Source: Desulfovibrionaceae bacterium (GTDB lineage Bacteria; Desulfobacterota; Desulfovibrionia; Desulfovibrionales; Desulfovibrionaceae). Taken from it: a stretch of 59,139 nt of DNA. Location: assembly GCA_015233395.1 (NCBI GenBank), contig JADFXV010000012.1, forward strand, positions 1 through 59,139. The letters are read 5' to 3'. Both the position numbers and the translations under genes were made by a program. Under the pieces are notes generated by a model, which worked only from the letters and a program-made list of their open reading frames with translations, did no database searches and was not told the origin of the DNA. Below are positions 1-6,709 of this stretch, in pieces. Position 1 is the first letter of the stretch. Every line of letters starts with the position of its first letter.

Positions 1-1
1 G

Positions 2-637
2 GCCGGGAAAGCGGCGTCCAAGCAGGGCGAGCGCCAAGCCAAGCCGTTTGTTCCCACGGGCAAGGCCGGCCAGGCCGAATCCGCGCAGGCCACGCCCTTT
101 CCGACCCCGGCCGCGCCCAGTGGGACCGGTACGCCCGGTTCGTCCGGTTCGCCCGGCGCCATGGCCGCGCCCGTCACGGTCGCGCCCGTCGCTCCGGCCG
201 CGCCCGCAACGCCCCCCACGCCCCCAGTTCCCCAGGTCGCATCCGCGGCCGCCTTCGCCGGAAGCGAGGGCGCCATGTACGACGAGGGCCTGCGGCTTCT
301 CAAGGACGGCAAACCCGACGAAACGCGCAAGCTCATGAACGACCTTCTCGCCCGCTATCCCTCAAGCAACCTCGCCCCGGGCGCCCTGTTCTGGATCGGC
401 GAATCCGACTACCGCGAGGGCAATTACGCCCAGGCCATCTTGACCTTCAAGGAAGTGACCAAGCGCTATCCCGCGACCGGCAAAGCCGCCGATTCGCTTT
501 TCAAAGCGGGTATGGCCTACGAAAAGCTCGGCGACAAGGCCAACGCCTCGGCCCAGTATCAGGCCGTGGCTCGGGATTTTCCCGCCTCCGAGGCAGCCGC
601 TGCGGCCAAGACGAAACTCAAGCAGCTCGGCAAATAA
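2..637 (+). CDS. cpoB: Tol-Pal system protein CpoB/YbgF, C-terminal part (5' end outside window)
   Basis: The frame is open from the first complete codon at base 2, so the start lies upstream of the window. What is visible is a Pro/Ala/Gly/Thr-rich low-complexity linker of about 85 residues, then a C-terminal TPR region of about 120 residues beginning near EGAMYDEGL. It shows repeated A-rich helices with the YPSS, YPAT and FPAS turns typical of the YbgF/CpoB TPR domain. Family members are periplasmic, bind TolA and coordinate outer-membrane constriction with septal peptidoglycan synthesis. The N-terminal coiled coil and signal peptide would be outside the window. dprA follows 31 bases downstream. 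The TPR assignment is fairly sure; the exact family name is inferred from the linker plus the C-terminal TPR arrangement. Confidence 0.75.
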   Translation, partial: AGKAASKQGERQAKPFVPTGKAGQAESAQATPFPTPAAPSGTGTPGSSGSPGAMAAPVTVAPVAPAAPATPPTPPVPQVASAAAFAGSEGAMYDEGLRLLKDGKPDETRKLMNDLLARYPSSNLAPGALFWIGESDYREGNYAQAILTFKEVTKRYPATGKAADSLFKAGMAYEKLGDKANASAQYQAVARDFPASEAAAAAKTKLKQLGK

Positions 638-668
638 CCACCACCCCGGGCCTTTGCCCGACGCGCGG

Positions 669-1865
669 ATGAAAAAATCCCGCCAGGCCGCCAAGGCCCT
701 CGATTTGGACCGCGAGTTGTGGGCTGTTTTGGCCCTGCGCCACACCCCGGGCGTGGGTCCGCGCATCCTCAAAAAAATTCTCTCCGGATACTCAAGCGCG
801 TACGACGCGGTCACGGCCGCCGCGCACTGGCCGTCGCGCCGTCTGGCCAGCAAGGACGCAGCTGCGGCCTTTATCTCGCGCGTTTGGCAGGAAGGCGCGG
901 TGCAGGAGCACGGCCAGGCGGTCAAAGCCGGGATGTCCTTTCTGCCCTGCACCGCCCCCGCCTATCCCGCCAGGCTTCGCGAACTGCCCGACCCGCCGGC
1001 CGTCTTGTATTACCGGGGGGACGCGCGTCTTTTGGAAGGCCCCGGCCTGGCCGTGGTCGGCTCCAGGCAGGCCTCCCGCCAGGGGCTGGCCGCCGCCCGG
1101 ACTATCGCCTCCGGGTTTTCCCGGGCCGGAATCTGCGTGGTTTCCGGCCTGGCGCTCGGCATCGACCGCGCCGCCCATCTGGGCGCCCTGACCGGACCGG
1201 GCTCCTCGATCGCCGTGCTCGGGACCGGGCTTGACGTCGTCTACCCGCCGCGCAACCGGGACCTGATCCTGGCCTTGGCCGAACAGGGCCTGATCGTAAG
1301 CGAATTCGCTCCCGGCGCGCCGCCGCTGCCGCAGCATTTCCCGGTGCGCAACCGGATCATCGCCGGGTTGTCCCTGGCCGTGGTCGTGGTCGAGGCTCCG
1401 GAAAAAAGCGGCAGCCTGATCACCGCCAGGCTCGCCATGGAGCAGGGGGCCGAGGTGTTCGCCGTGCCCGGAGCCTTCGACACGGCGGGGCACAAAGGCT
1501 GCCACGCTCTGATCAACCAGGGCGCGCGGCTGTTTGAATCCGTGGAGAGGGCGCTCTTGGAATTGTCGCCGCTGCTTGGCCAATACGCGGCGCGGCCGCA
1601 AAGACCGGCGCCCGCCGCCGCAACCGGCGGCCCGCCCCTCGAAGGTCCCGACGCCCCCGATTCCCCCGGGGCCGGGCCTCCGAACGATTTGAGCGAACTC
1701 GAAGCGGCCGTCTGGACCGGGTTGTCCAGGGACGAGCCCAGGCACATCGACGCCGTCGGCCGCGAGCTTGGCGTCGGCAGCGCCGCGATCAGCCGGGCAT
1801 TGCTCGGCCTTGAGGTGCGGGGGCTTGTGAGAAAGCGCCCGGGAATGTATTACACCAAAAGTTGA
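669..1865 (+). CDS. dprA: DNA-processing protein DprA
   Basis: This 398-residue protein is a DNA-protecting recombination mediator that loads RecA on incoming single-stranded DNA during transformation. It has an N-terminal helix-hairpin-helix region (HTPGVGPRIL), a central Rossmann-like DprA/Smf domain with VVGSRQAS, VVSGLALGIDRAAH, AVLGTGLDVVYPPRN and FPVRNRIIAGLS, the late motif SGSLITARLA, a Pro-rich linker and a C-terminal winged-helix (DML1-like) domain ending KRPGMYYTKS. The ATG at 669 was chosen over a TTG at 654 because it gives the usual length; neither has a strong ribosome binding site. It lies between cpoB and a cluster of small signalling genes, with xerC 2.4 kb downstream. Confidence 0.95.
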   Translation: MKKSRQAAKALDLDRELWAVLALRHTPGVGPRILKKILSGYSSAYDAVTAAAHWPSRRLASKDAAAAFISRVWQEGAVQEHGQAVKAGMSFLPCTAPAYPARLRELPDPPAVLYYRGDARLLEGPGLAVVGSRQASRQGLAAARTIASGFSRAGICVVSGLALGIDRAAHLGALTGPGSSIAVLGTGLDVVYPPRNRDLILALAEQGLIVSEFAPGAPPLPQHFPVRNRIIAGLSLAVVVVEAPEKSGSLITARLAMEQGAEVFAVPGAFDTAGHKGCHALINQGARLFESVERALLELSPLLGQYAARPQRPAPAAATGGPPLEGPDAPDSPGAGPPNDLSELEAAVWTGLSRDEPRHIDAVGRELGVGSAAISRALLGLEVRGLVRKRPGMYYTKS

Positions 1866-1917
1866 GCCGGGGGCGCAGGCGGCCCTGGCCGGGCGCTGTC
1901 CGCGCAAAGGCGATGGT

Positions 1918-2298
1918 ATGCAAAAAATTCCTCTCAATCTGGCCAAACCGGGCATGGTGCTGGCCAAACCGGTTCCGAGGCAGGACGGCATCGTGGTCGT
2001 GGCCTCGGGCACGGAAATCACCGAGGGCCTGCTCGACAAGCTCGAGTCCATGGACGTGGAGACCATCGTGGTCGAAGGCAACCCGGTCAACTTAGACGGG
2101 GTCATGGCCGGCAGTTCCTACGCCACCCGCGCCGGCCGCTTGGACCATTTGTTCCGCAAATTTCCGGACGATCCCTGGATGGGCCGGGTCAAGGAGATGT
2201 TCCGGAGCTATTTCACGATCAAGGCCGCCTCCGGACCGGCCAGTTCGGCCGAATCGGGCGCGACCCAAGGCGAACAGCCGCCCAAGGCCGGAGGGTAG
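1918..2298 (+). CDS. Small protein resembling the N-terminal domain of HD-GYP proteins
   Basis: This 126-residue protein is not a recognised named gene. Its first 60 residues (LAKPGMVLAKPV, then D-G-I-V-V-V-A-S-G-T-E-I-T, then a helix and V-E-T-I-V-V-E) closely resemble the module that precedes HD-GYP c-di-GMP phosphodiesterase domains, but no HD-GYP domain follows. The C-terminus is a low-complexity Ala/Ser/Gly tail. AAAGG at about 1908 precedes the ATG. The gene ends 5 bases before the HDOD gene, so the two are probably co-transcribed, and the pair looks like a split HD-GYP/HDOD signalling unit. The function is inferred only. Confidence 0.7.
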   Translation: MQKIPLNLAKPGMVLAKPVPRQDGIVVVASGTEITEGLLDKLESMDVETIVVEGNPVNLDGVMAGSSYATRAGRLDHLFRKFPDDPWMGRVKEMFRSYFTIKAASGPASSAESGATQGEQPPKAGG

Positions 2299-2303
2299 GG
2301 CGC

Positions 2304-3143
2304 ATGGAAGAAGATCTCAAGACCGAACGCAAAGGCCAGCTCCTGGCCGTCAAGGATCTGCCGACCCTGCCCACGGTGCTCGACGAGGTGTCCAAACTCG
2401 TGGCCCGGCCCGAATCGACCACCGAGCAGGTCGCCCGCCTGATTTCCATGGACCAGGTGCTTTCGGCCAAAGTGCTCAAGATGGTCAACTCGCCGATCTA
2501 CGGCTTTCCCGGCCGCATCAGCTCCATCAGCCACGCGCTCATGCTGCTCGGCTTCAACGTCATCCGGGGCATCATCGTCTCCACCTCGGTCTTCGACGTC
2601 ATGACCAAGAACATGGTCGGCCTGTGGGAGCACAGCATCGCCACCGCCCTGGCCAGCTCGACCATCGCCCGGTCATGCGGCCTGCGCGATCCGGACGAAT
2701 ATTCCGTGGCCGGGCTGCTGCACGACCTGGGCAAGGTCGTGGCCACGGTGCAGTTGCCCGAGCTCAAAACGGCCATCGAGAGCCTGGTCAAACAAAAGGA
2801 TCTGACCTACCTGGCCGCCGAACGCGAACTGCTGGGTTTCGGCCACGACCGAATCAACGCCTGGCTGGCCGCGCACTGGAAATTGCCGCCCAACATCAAG
2901 GAGGGCATGGACCACCACCACAGCCCCCAGACCGCCCAGCTCTATCCGGAGATGGCGGCGGTGGTGCATCTGGCCGACTTTCTGGCCAGGCTTTACGAAT
3001 TCGGTTCCGGCGGCGACGACAACGTGCCCTTTGTCCAGTCCGAGGCTTTCAAGATCCTGAAAATCAAGCCCAAGGATCTGGAGGCGATCTGCGACACCCT
3101 CAACGAACGCTTCGTCGAGGTGTCCGACCTCAAGTTCACCTAA
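2304..3143 (+). CDS. HDOD domain signalling protein
   Basis: This 279-residue protein is almost entirely an HDOD domain, the non-catalytic-looking relative of HD hydrolases found in bacterial signalling proteins. Typical features are the opening LPTLPTVLDEVSKLV, then DQVLSAKVLKMVNSPIYG, ISSISHALMLLGFNVIRGI, the HD-like AGLLHDLGKVV, and MDHHHSP. There is no attached kinase, receiver or GGDEF domain. It starts 5 bases after the small HD-GYP-N-like gene and is followed by a hairpin-rich repeat and a receiver-GGDEF gene. A role in c-di-GMP or cell-cycle signalling is inferred from the family and neighbours. Confidence 0.9.
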   Translation: MEEDLKTERKGQLLAVKDLPTLPTVLDEVSKLVARPESTTEQVARLISMDQVLSAKVLKMVNSPIYGFPGRISSISHALMLLGFNVIRGIIVSTSVFDVMTKNMVGLWEHSIATALASSTIARSCGLRDPDEYSVAGLLHDLGKVVATVQLPELKTAIESLVKQKDLTYLAAERELLGFGHDRINAWLAAHWKLPPNIKEGMDHHHSPQTAQLYPEMAAVVHLADFLARLYEFGSGGDDNVPFVQSEAFKILKIKPKDLEAICDTLNERFVEVSDLKFT

Positions 3144-3144
3144 C

Positions 3145-3294
3145 AGCCTGTTGAAAAACGGGCTGCTGCGCGCCAGGGATGGCGCGCCGGATTGCGGGCA
3201 AATTTTTTGCCCGCAATCCGAGAGGGTTGGCGAAATTCACTTTCGCCAACCCGAAGTTGAAAAATGCCAGGACGGCGTTTTTCAACAGACTGCT
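3145..3294. repeat. Hairpin-rich MITE-like intergenic element
   Basis: A 150-bp element begins one base after the HDOD stop codon. Its ends are inverted copies of CTGTTGAAAAACG (3148-3160 and 3276-3288). Between them lie two perfect hairpins: 15-bp arms at 3188-3202/3206-3220 with a TTT loop, and 12-bp arms at 3224-3235/3241-3252 with a TTCAC loop. No convincing coding frame is present. The structure fits a small non-autonomous mobile element or REP-like repeat; it may also end transcription of the upstream operon. No second copy was found in this window. Confidence 0.75.
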
Positions 3295-3345
3295 AAGACC
3301 GGCGCGAAAGCGGAAACGCACTGCCGGGGAACCCGAGGCGATAGT

Positions 3346-4329
3346 ATGGAGCAAGCACTGGCGGGCTGCGTTTTTTCCCGGCCCCAACGCATCATGCTCT
3401 TGACCCCGGATGCGGGGCTCAGGGACATGCTGACGACCCTGTGGGAGCCCGGGCAGGTGGAATGGACCCACTCCGAGCGCGGCCGCGGCGCCATCGAACA
3501 CCTGTTCACCGAACCGCCCGACTTGCTCATCGTGGACAACGACCTGCCCGACATCAAGGGGCTTGAAGTCGCAAGCATCGTCAAGAGCGAAAACGTCTAC
3601 CGCCAATTGCCGATCATCCTGGCGGCCAGCGAAGAGGCCGTCGCCGCAAGCTCCTGGTGCGGCGTGGAGGTCGACGAACTGCTCATCACGCCGTCGAGCC
3701 CCACGCGGGTCAAGGCGCTGATCTATCTCACCCTGGCTCGGGCCTCGCGCTCGTTCGACGCCAATCCCCTGACGCGGCTGCCGGGAAACTCCTCGATCAT
3801 CCAGCGCATCCAGGAAATGATGGACCGCAAGGAAGATTTCGCCCTGGCCTACGCCGACCTGGATTTTTTCAAGTCCTTCAACGACAAGTACGGCTTTTCC
3901 CGGGGCGACGAGGTGCTCATGATGACCGCGCGGGTCATCGTCACCACCATCCGTTCCTTTACCGGCGTCAGATCCTTCGTCGGCCACGTCGGCGGCGACG
4001 ATTACGTCTTCATTCTGCCGCCGGACACGGTGGAAGCCGCCTGCCAGCGCGTGGTGGAATCCTTCGACAGCATCGTGCCCCATTTCTACGACGAAGAGGA
4101 CCGCGCGCGCGGCTCGATCGTGTCCACGGACCGCGAAGGGGCGATCAAGACCTTCCCGCTCATGGCAATCTCCATCGCCGTGGTCTTCAACGAAGGCGGC
4201 CGGCTCACCCACTACGGCCAGGCCTCGCAGATCGCCATGTCGCTCAAGAAAAAGGCCAAGGAAAACAAAAAAAGCTGTTACGTCCTGGACAGCCGGGGCC
4301 GCAATGCCGTCCGCGAAGAACCCGAGTAA
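3346..4329 (+). CDS. Receiver-like plus GGDEF domain response regulator (variant GGDDY)
   Basis: This 327-residue protein has an N-terminal receiver-like domain (residues ~10-130), with acidic LLIVDNDLPDIKG holding the probable phosphorylation Asp, then a GGDEF domain. The GGDEF domain has the ADLDFFKSFNDKYG metal/nucleotide signature, but its active loop is GGDDY rather than GGDEF or GGEEF. No RxxD inhibitory site is visible five residues upstream. It may be a weak diguanylate cyclase or a c-di-GMP/GTP receptor. The ATG at 3346, after GAGGCGATAGT, was chosen because upstream codons run through the repeat element. The 3' end overlaps xerC by 26 bases. Confidence 0.85.
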   Translation: MEQALAGCVFSRPQRIMLLTPDAGLRDMLTTLWEPGQVEWTHSERGRGAIEHLFTEPPDLLIVDNDLPDIKGLEVASIVKSENVYRQLPIILAASEEAVAASSWCGVEVDELLITPSSPTRVKALIYLTLARASRSFDANPLTRLPGNSSIIQRIQEMMDRKEDFALAYADLDFFKSFNDKYGFSRGDEVLMMTARVIVTTIRSFTGVRSFVGHVGGDDYVFILPPDTVEAACQRVVESFDSIVPHFYDEEDRARGSIVSTDREGAIKTFPLMAISIAVVFNEGGRLTHYGQASQIAMSLKKKAKENKKSCYVLDSRGRNAVREEPE

Positions 4330-5296
4330 CCGCCGGACCGGTGAGACCGGCGCAAAGGAGGATCTTTCGCGGCACGCCCAGGCCTTCCTCGACCATCTCC
4401 TGGTCGAGAAGGGCTATTCCCCGGCCACGCTTGCCGCCTATCGGGGCGATCTTGCCCAGTTCGAGGCCTTTCTCGCGCGCAAGGGGACCAAACCCGAAAA
4501 TCCGGCGGCCACGGCCAAAAGCCACGTGCTCGGTTTCCTCGCCGAACTGCACCGCCTGGGGGTCAAAAAATCCTCGGTCTGCCGCAAGCTCTCCTGCCTG
4601 CGCGCCTACTACGCACGCCTGATCCGCCAAGGCCAGGCCGCATCCTCGCCGCTGGCCGGGCTGCGCAATCCAAAAACCGAAAACCGCCATCCGGCGACCA
4701 TCAACGTCGACCAGGCCTTTCACCTGCTCGCCCCGGACGCCGCCGATCCGGAATCGGCCCGGGATCTGGCCCTGGCCGAACTGCTCTACGGCAGCGGACT
4801 GCGGGTGAGCGAAGCCCTCGGCCTGAACGAGGAAGACGTCAGCCTGTCCTCGGCCATGGCCAAGGTGACCGGCAAAGGCGGCAAATCGCGCTACGCGCCG
4901 CTCACGAACGTGTGCGTGGACAGGCTGCGCCTGTATCTGCAACACCGCCGGACCTTTTCTCCGGCGCCGGGCGAACGGGCGATTTTTCTCGGGGCCAGGG
5001 GCGCGCGCCTCAACCGCCGCCAGGCTGCGCGCATTCTCGACCAACTCGCGGCCAAGGCCGCGCTGCCGCAAGCCATCCATCCGCACGCCCTGCGCCACAG
5101 CTTCGCCACCCACATGCTCGAATCCGGGGCCGACCTGCGCACGGTCCAGGAACTGCTCGGACACGCCAACCTGTCGACCACCCAGCGCTACACCCACCTC
5201 GATCTCGCCCACGTGACCCGCGTCTACGACGCCGCCCATCCCCGCTCGGGGACCGCCGCCAAGCCCGGCAAACCGAAAACGCCCGCCGGGAAATAA
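4304..5296 (+). CDS. xerC: Tyrosine recombinase XerC
   Basis: This 330-residue chromosomal site-specific recombinase should resolve chromosome dimers at dif with XerD and FtsK. The N-terminal SAM-like DNA-binding domain (about 20-110) is followed by the catalytic domain. Catalytic residues are visible: Arg167 (GLRVSEAL), Lys191 (TGKGGK), His261-x-x-Arg264 (HALRHSFATH), His287 (LLGHANLSTT) and nucleophile Tyr296 (RYTHLD). The C-terminal VYDAAHPR tail is characteristic of XerC rather than XerD. The start overlaps the upstream GGDEF gene by 26 bases, implying translational coupling. ftsK lies separately at 27.6 kb. Confidence 0.9.
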   Translation: MPSAKNPSNRRTGETGAKEDLSRHAQAFLDHLLVEKGYSPATLAAYRGDLAQFEAFLARKGTKPENPAATAKSHVLGFLAELHRLGVKKSSVCRKLSCLRAYYARLIRQGQAASSPLAGLRNPKTENRHPATINVDQAFHLLAPDAADPESARDLALAELLYGSGLRVSEALGLNEEDVSLSSAMAKVTGKGGKSRYAPLTNVCVDRLRLYLQHRRTFSPAPGERAIFLGARGARLNRRQAARILDQLAAKAALPQAIHPHALRHSFATHMLESGADLRTVQELLGHANLSTTQRYTHLDLAHVTRVYDAAHPRSGTAAKPGKPKTPAGK

Positions 5297-5411
5297 GGCG
5301 GTTTCGGACTTAACAAGGCCGCGTCTTCATGGTAGCGTCCACTTTTGTAACCGCCGATCCGGGCCGCGCGCGCCCGCGAACGGCGCATCGTCGCCGCGCA
5401 CCGAGGCAACC

Positions 5412-5930
5412 ATGGAAATGACAGATATCTGCCCGGCTACGGCCTGGGCGGCGCTCGAAGAAGACATCCACCGCCGTTTCGGGCTCAATGCCCGCATTTA
5501 CGACAGCAAAGGCTTTTCCTTCACCGGACATGTCACCTGGGGAAACCGGCTCTGCCCGGCGGTCAAGGCCAGTCCCCAAGCCGTCTCCGCCATCTGCTCC
5601 CTGGCCCAGACGGCCATGGCCGCACAGGCCAGGGACTCACGCGCTGCCGTGATCGACCAATGCGACGCCGGACTCTACAAAATCTGCGTGCCGGTCTTCG
5701 CGGGCGACGATTTCGTGGGCGTGGCCGGGGGCTGCGGCGCGCTGCCGCAAGACGGCGAGATCGAGTCCTTCCTGCTGGAAAAATCCGCCGGTCTCAGCGA
5801 AGATCAGACGGCCGAACTCTCCTTGGACGTCCCCGTCATGGACGAAGCCGCCGCCGCCGAAGCCGCAAAGTACATCGAAGAACGCGTGGCCGCACTGCTT
5901 GACGCCTATCGCGCCAAGCAAAATTCTTAA
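5412..5930 (+). CDS. PocR ligand-binding domain protein
   Basis: This 172-residue cytoplasmic protein resembles the PocR-type sensory domain. It has a central Cys-containing core (CPAVKASPQAVSAIC, then DQCDAGLYKICVPVF and VAGGCGALP) and a C-terminal helix that could dimerise. No output domain is attached. GAGG lies 6 bases before the ATG. It is 24 bases upstream of the HmcE-like gene, so it may sense a ligand or redox state for the membrane electron-transfer pair; this is inferred from context only. The 115 bases upstream, after xerC, hold no recognised gene and probably contain the promoter. Confidence 0.75.
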   Translation: MEMTDICPATAWAALEEDIHRRFGLNARIYDSKGFSFTGHVTWGNRLCPAVKASPQAVSAICSLAQTAMAAQARDSRAAVIDQCDAGLYKICVPVFAGDDFVGVAGGCGALPQDGEIESFLLEKSAGLSEDQTAELSLDVPVMDEAAAAEAAKYIEERVAALLDAYRAKQNS

Positions 5931-5954
5931 CCCTTTGCGCGAGATACACAGGTC

Positions 5955-6608
5955 ATGGACGCACTGTACACTCTGGCCACCGGGCCGCTGCTCATGTTCT
6001 CATTTGCGGTCTTCGCGCTCGGCGCCGCCGCCCGGGTCGCGCTCTTCGTCCGGCTGGCGCGGCGCAAAGACCTGCCCGTGCTCCAAGGCTTTCAGCCGCA
6101 CTGGGCGGCCCGCTCCATCCTGCATTGGCTCATCCCGGCCAACGTCACCGCCAAAGCCAGCCCCTTCGTGACCGGCTTCGGTTTCCTGTTCCATATCTCG
6201 TTTCTGGCCTGCGCCGTGTTCTGCCAGGCGCACGTCGTCCTGATCGACGCCGCCTGGAGCCTGTCCTGGTGGACGCTGCCCGACCAGGCCGCCGACCTGC
6301 TCGCCCAAGCCTTCCTCGCCGCCGCCGCCTTCTTCGCCGCCCGCCGGCTGCTCATCCCGGTCGTGAGAACCCTCACCACCCCGGCCGACTGGCTCGTCCT
6401 GGCCATAGCCGTCGCCCCCATGCTCACCGGCCTGCTCGCCGCCAGGCAAATCGGCGACTACAACCTCATGATCACCCTGCACGCGCTCGCCGGAAACCTG
6501 CTGCTCCTGGCCATACCCTTCACCAAACTCTCGCACATGATCCTGTTCTTCGTCTCCCGCGCGGTCACGGGCAGCGATTTCGGCAAACGACAGGTGGGAG
6601 CGTGGTAG
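5955..6608 (+). CDS. NarI-like membrane b-type cytochrome subunit (HmcE/TmcC type)
   Basis: This 217-residue integral membrane protein has about five predicted transmembrane helices. His176 and His194 sit 18 residues apart (TLHALAG and KLSHMILFF), the spacing of the haem b ligands in NarI. His80 and possibly His93 are candidate partners in the N-terminal half. This matches the membrane subunits HmcE, TmcC and DsrM, which pass electrons between menaquinone or periplasmic cytochromes and a cytoplasmic HdrD-like subunit. The HmcF-like partner follows after 101 bases. No periplasmic multihaem cytochrome gene is adjacent, so it is not a complete hmc or tmc operon. Confidence 0.85.
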   Translation: MDALYTLATGPLLMFSFAVFALGAAARVALFVRLARRKDLPVLQGFQPHWAARSILHWLIPANVTAKASPFVTGFGFLFHISFLACAVFCQAHVVLIDAAWSLSWWTLPDQAADLLAQAFLAAAAFFAARRLLIPVVRTLTTPADWLVLAIAVAPMLTGLLAARQIGDYNLMITLHALAGNLLLLAIPFTKLSHMILFFVSRAVTGSDFGKRQVGAW

Positions 6609-6673
6609 ATTGAACCAAGCTGATATTTTAACACAACATAATTGACATAAATCCCCGGCCCCCCGGCGGGGGT

Positions 6674-6694
6674 CCAGGGGGCAGCGCCCCCTGG
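6674..6694. promoter_or_regulatory. GC-rich hairpin just upstream of the HmcF-like ribosome binding site
   Basis: A 9-bp perfect stem (CCAGGGGGC / GCCCCCTGG, loop AGC) ends four bases before the GAGGAG ribosome binding site (6699-6704) of the Fe-S gene. It could influence mRNA processing or relative expression of the membrane and Fe-S subunits. The same GGGTCCAGGGGGC-type hairpin is common between genes in such genomes, so it may simply be a repeat. The rest of the 101-base gap is AT-rich. Confidence 0.5.
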
Positions 6695-6709
6695 TCACGA
6701 GGAGTGACT

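Noticed and set aside
792-2105. Long minus-strand frame across dprA
   Set aside because: It is a shadow of dprA with Gly/Arg-rich composition; dprA has clear motifs.
5297-5411. Possible sigma-54 promoter before the PocR gene
   Set aside because: TGGTAGCG...TTTTGT lacks the required GG/GC spacing.
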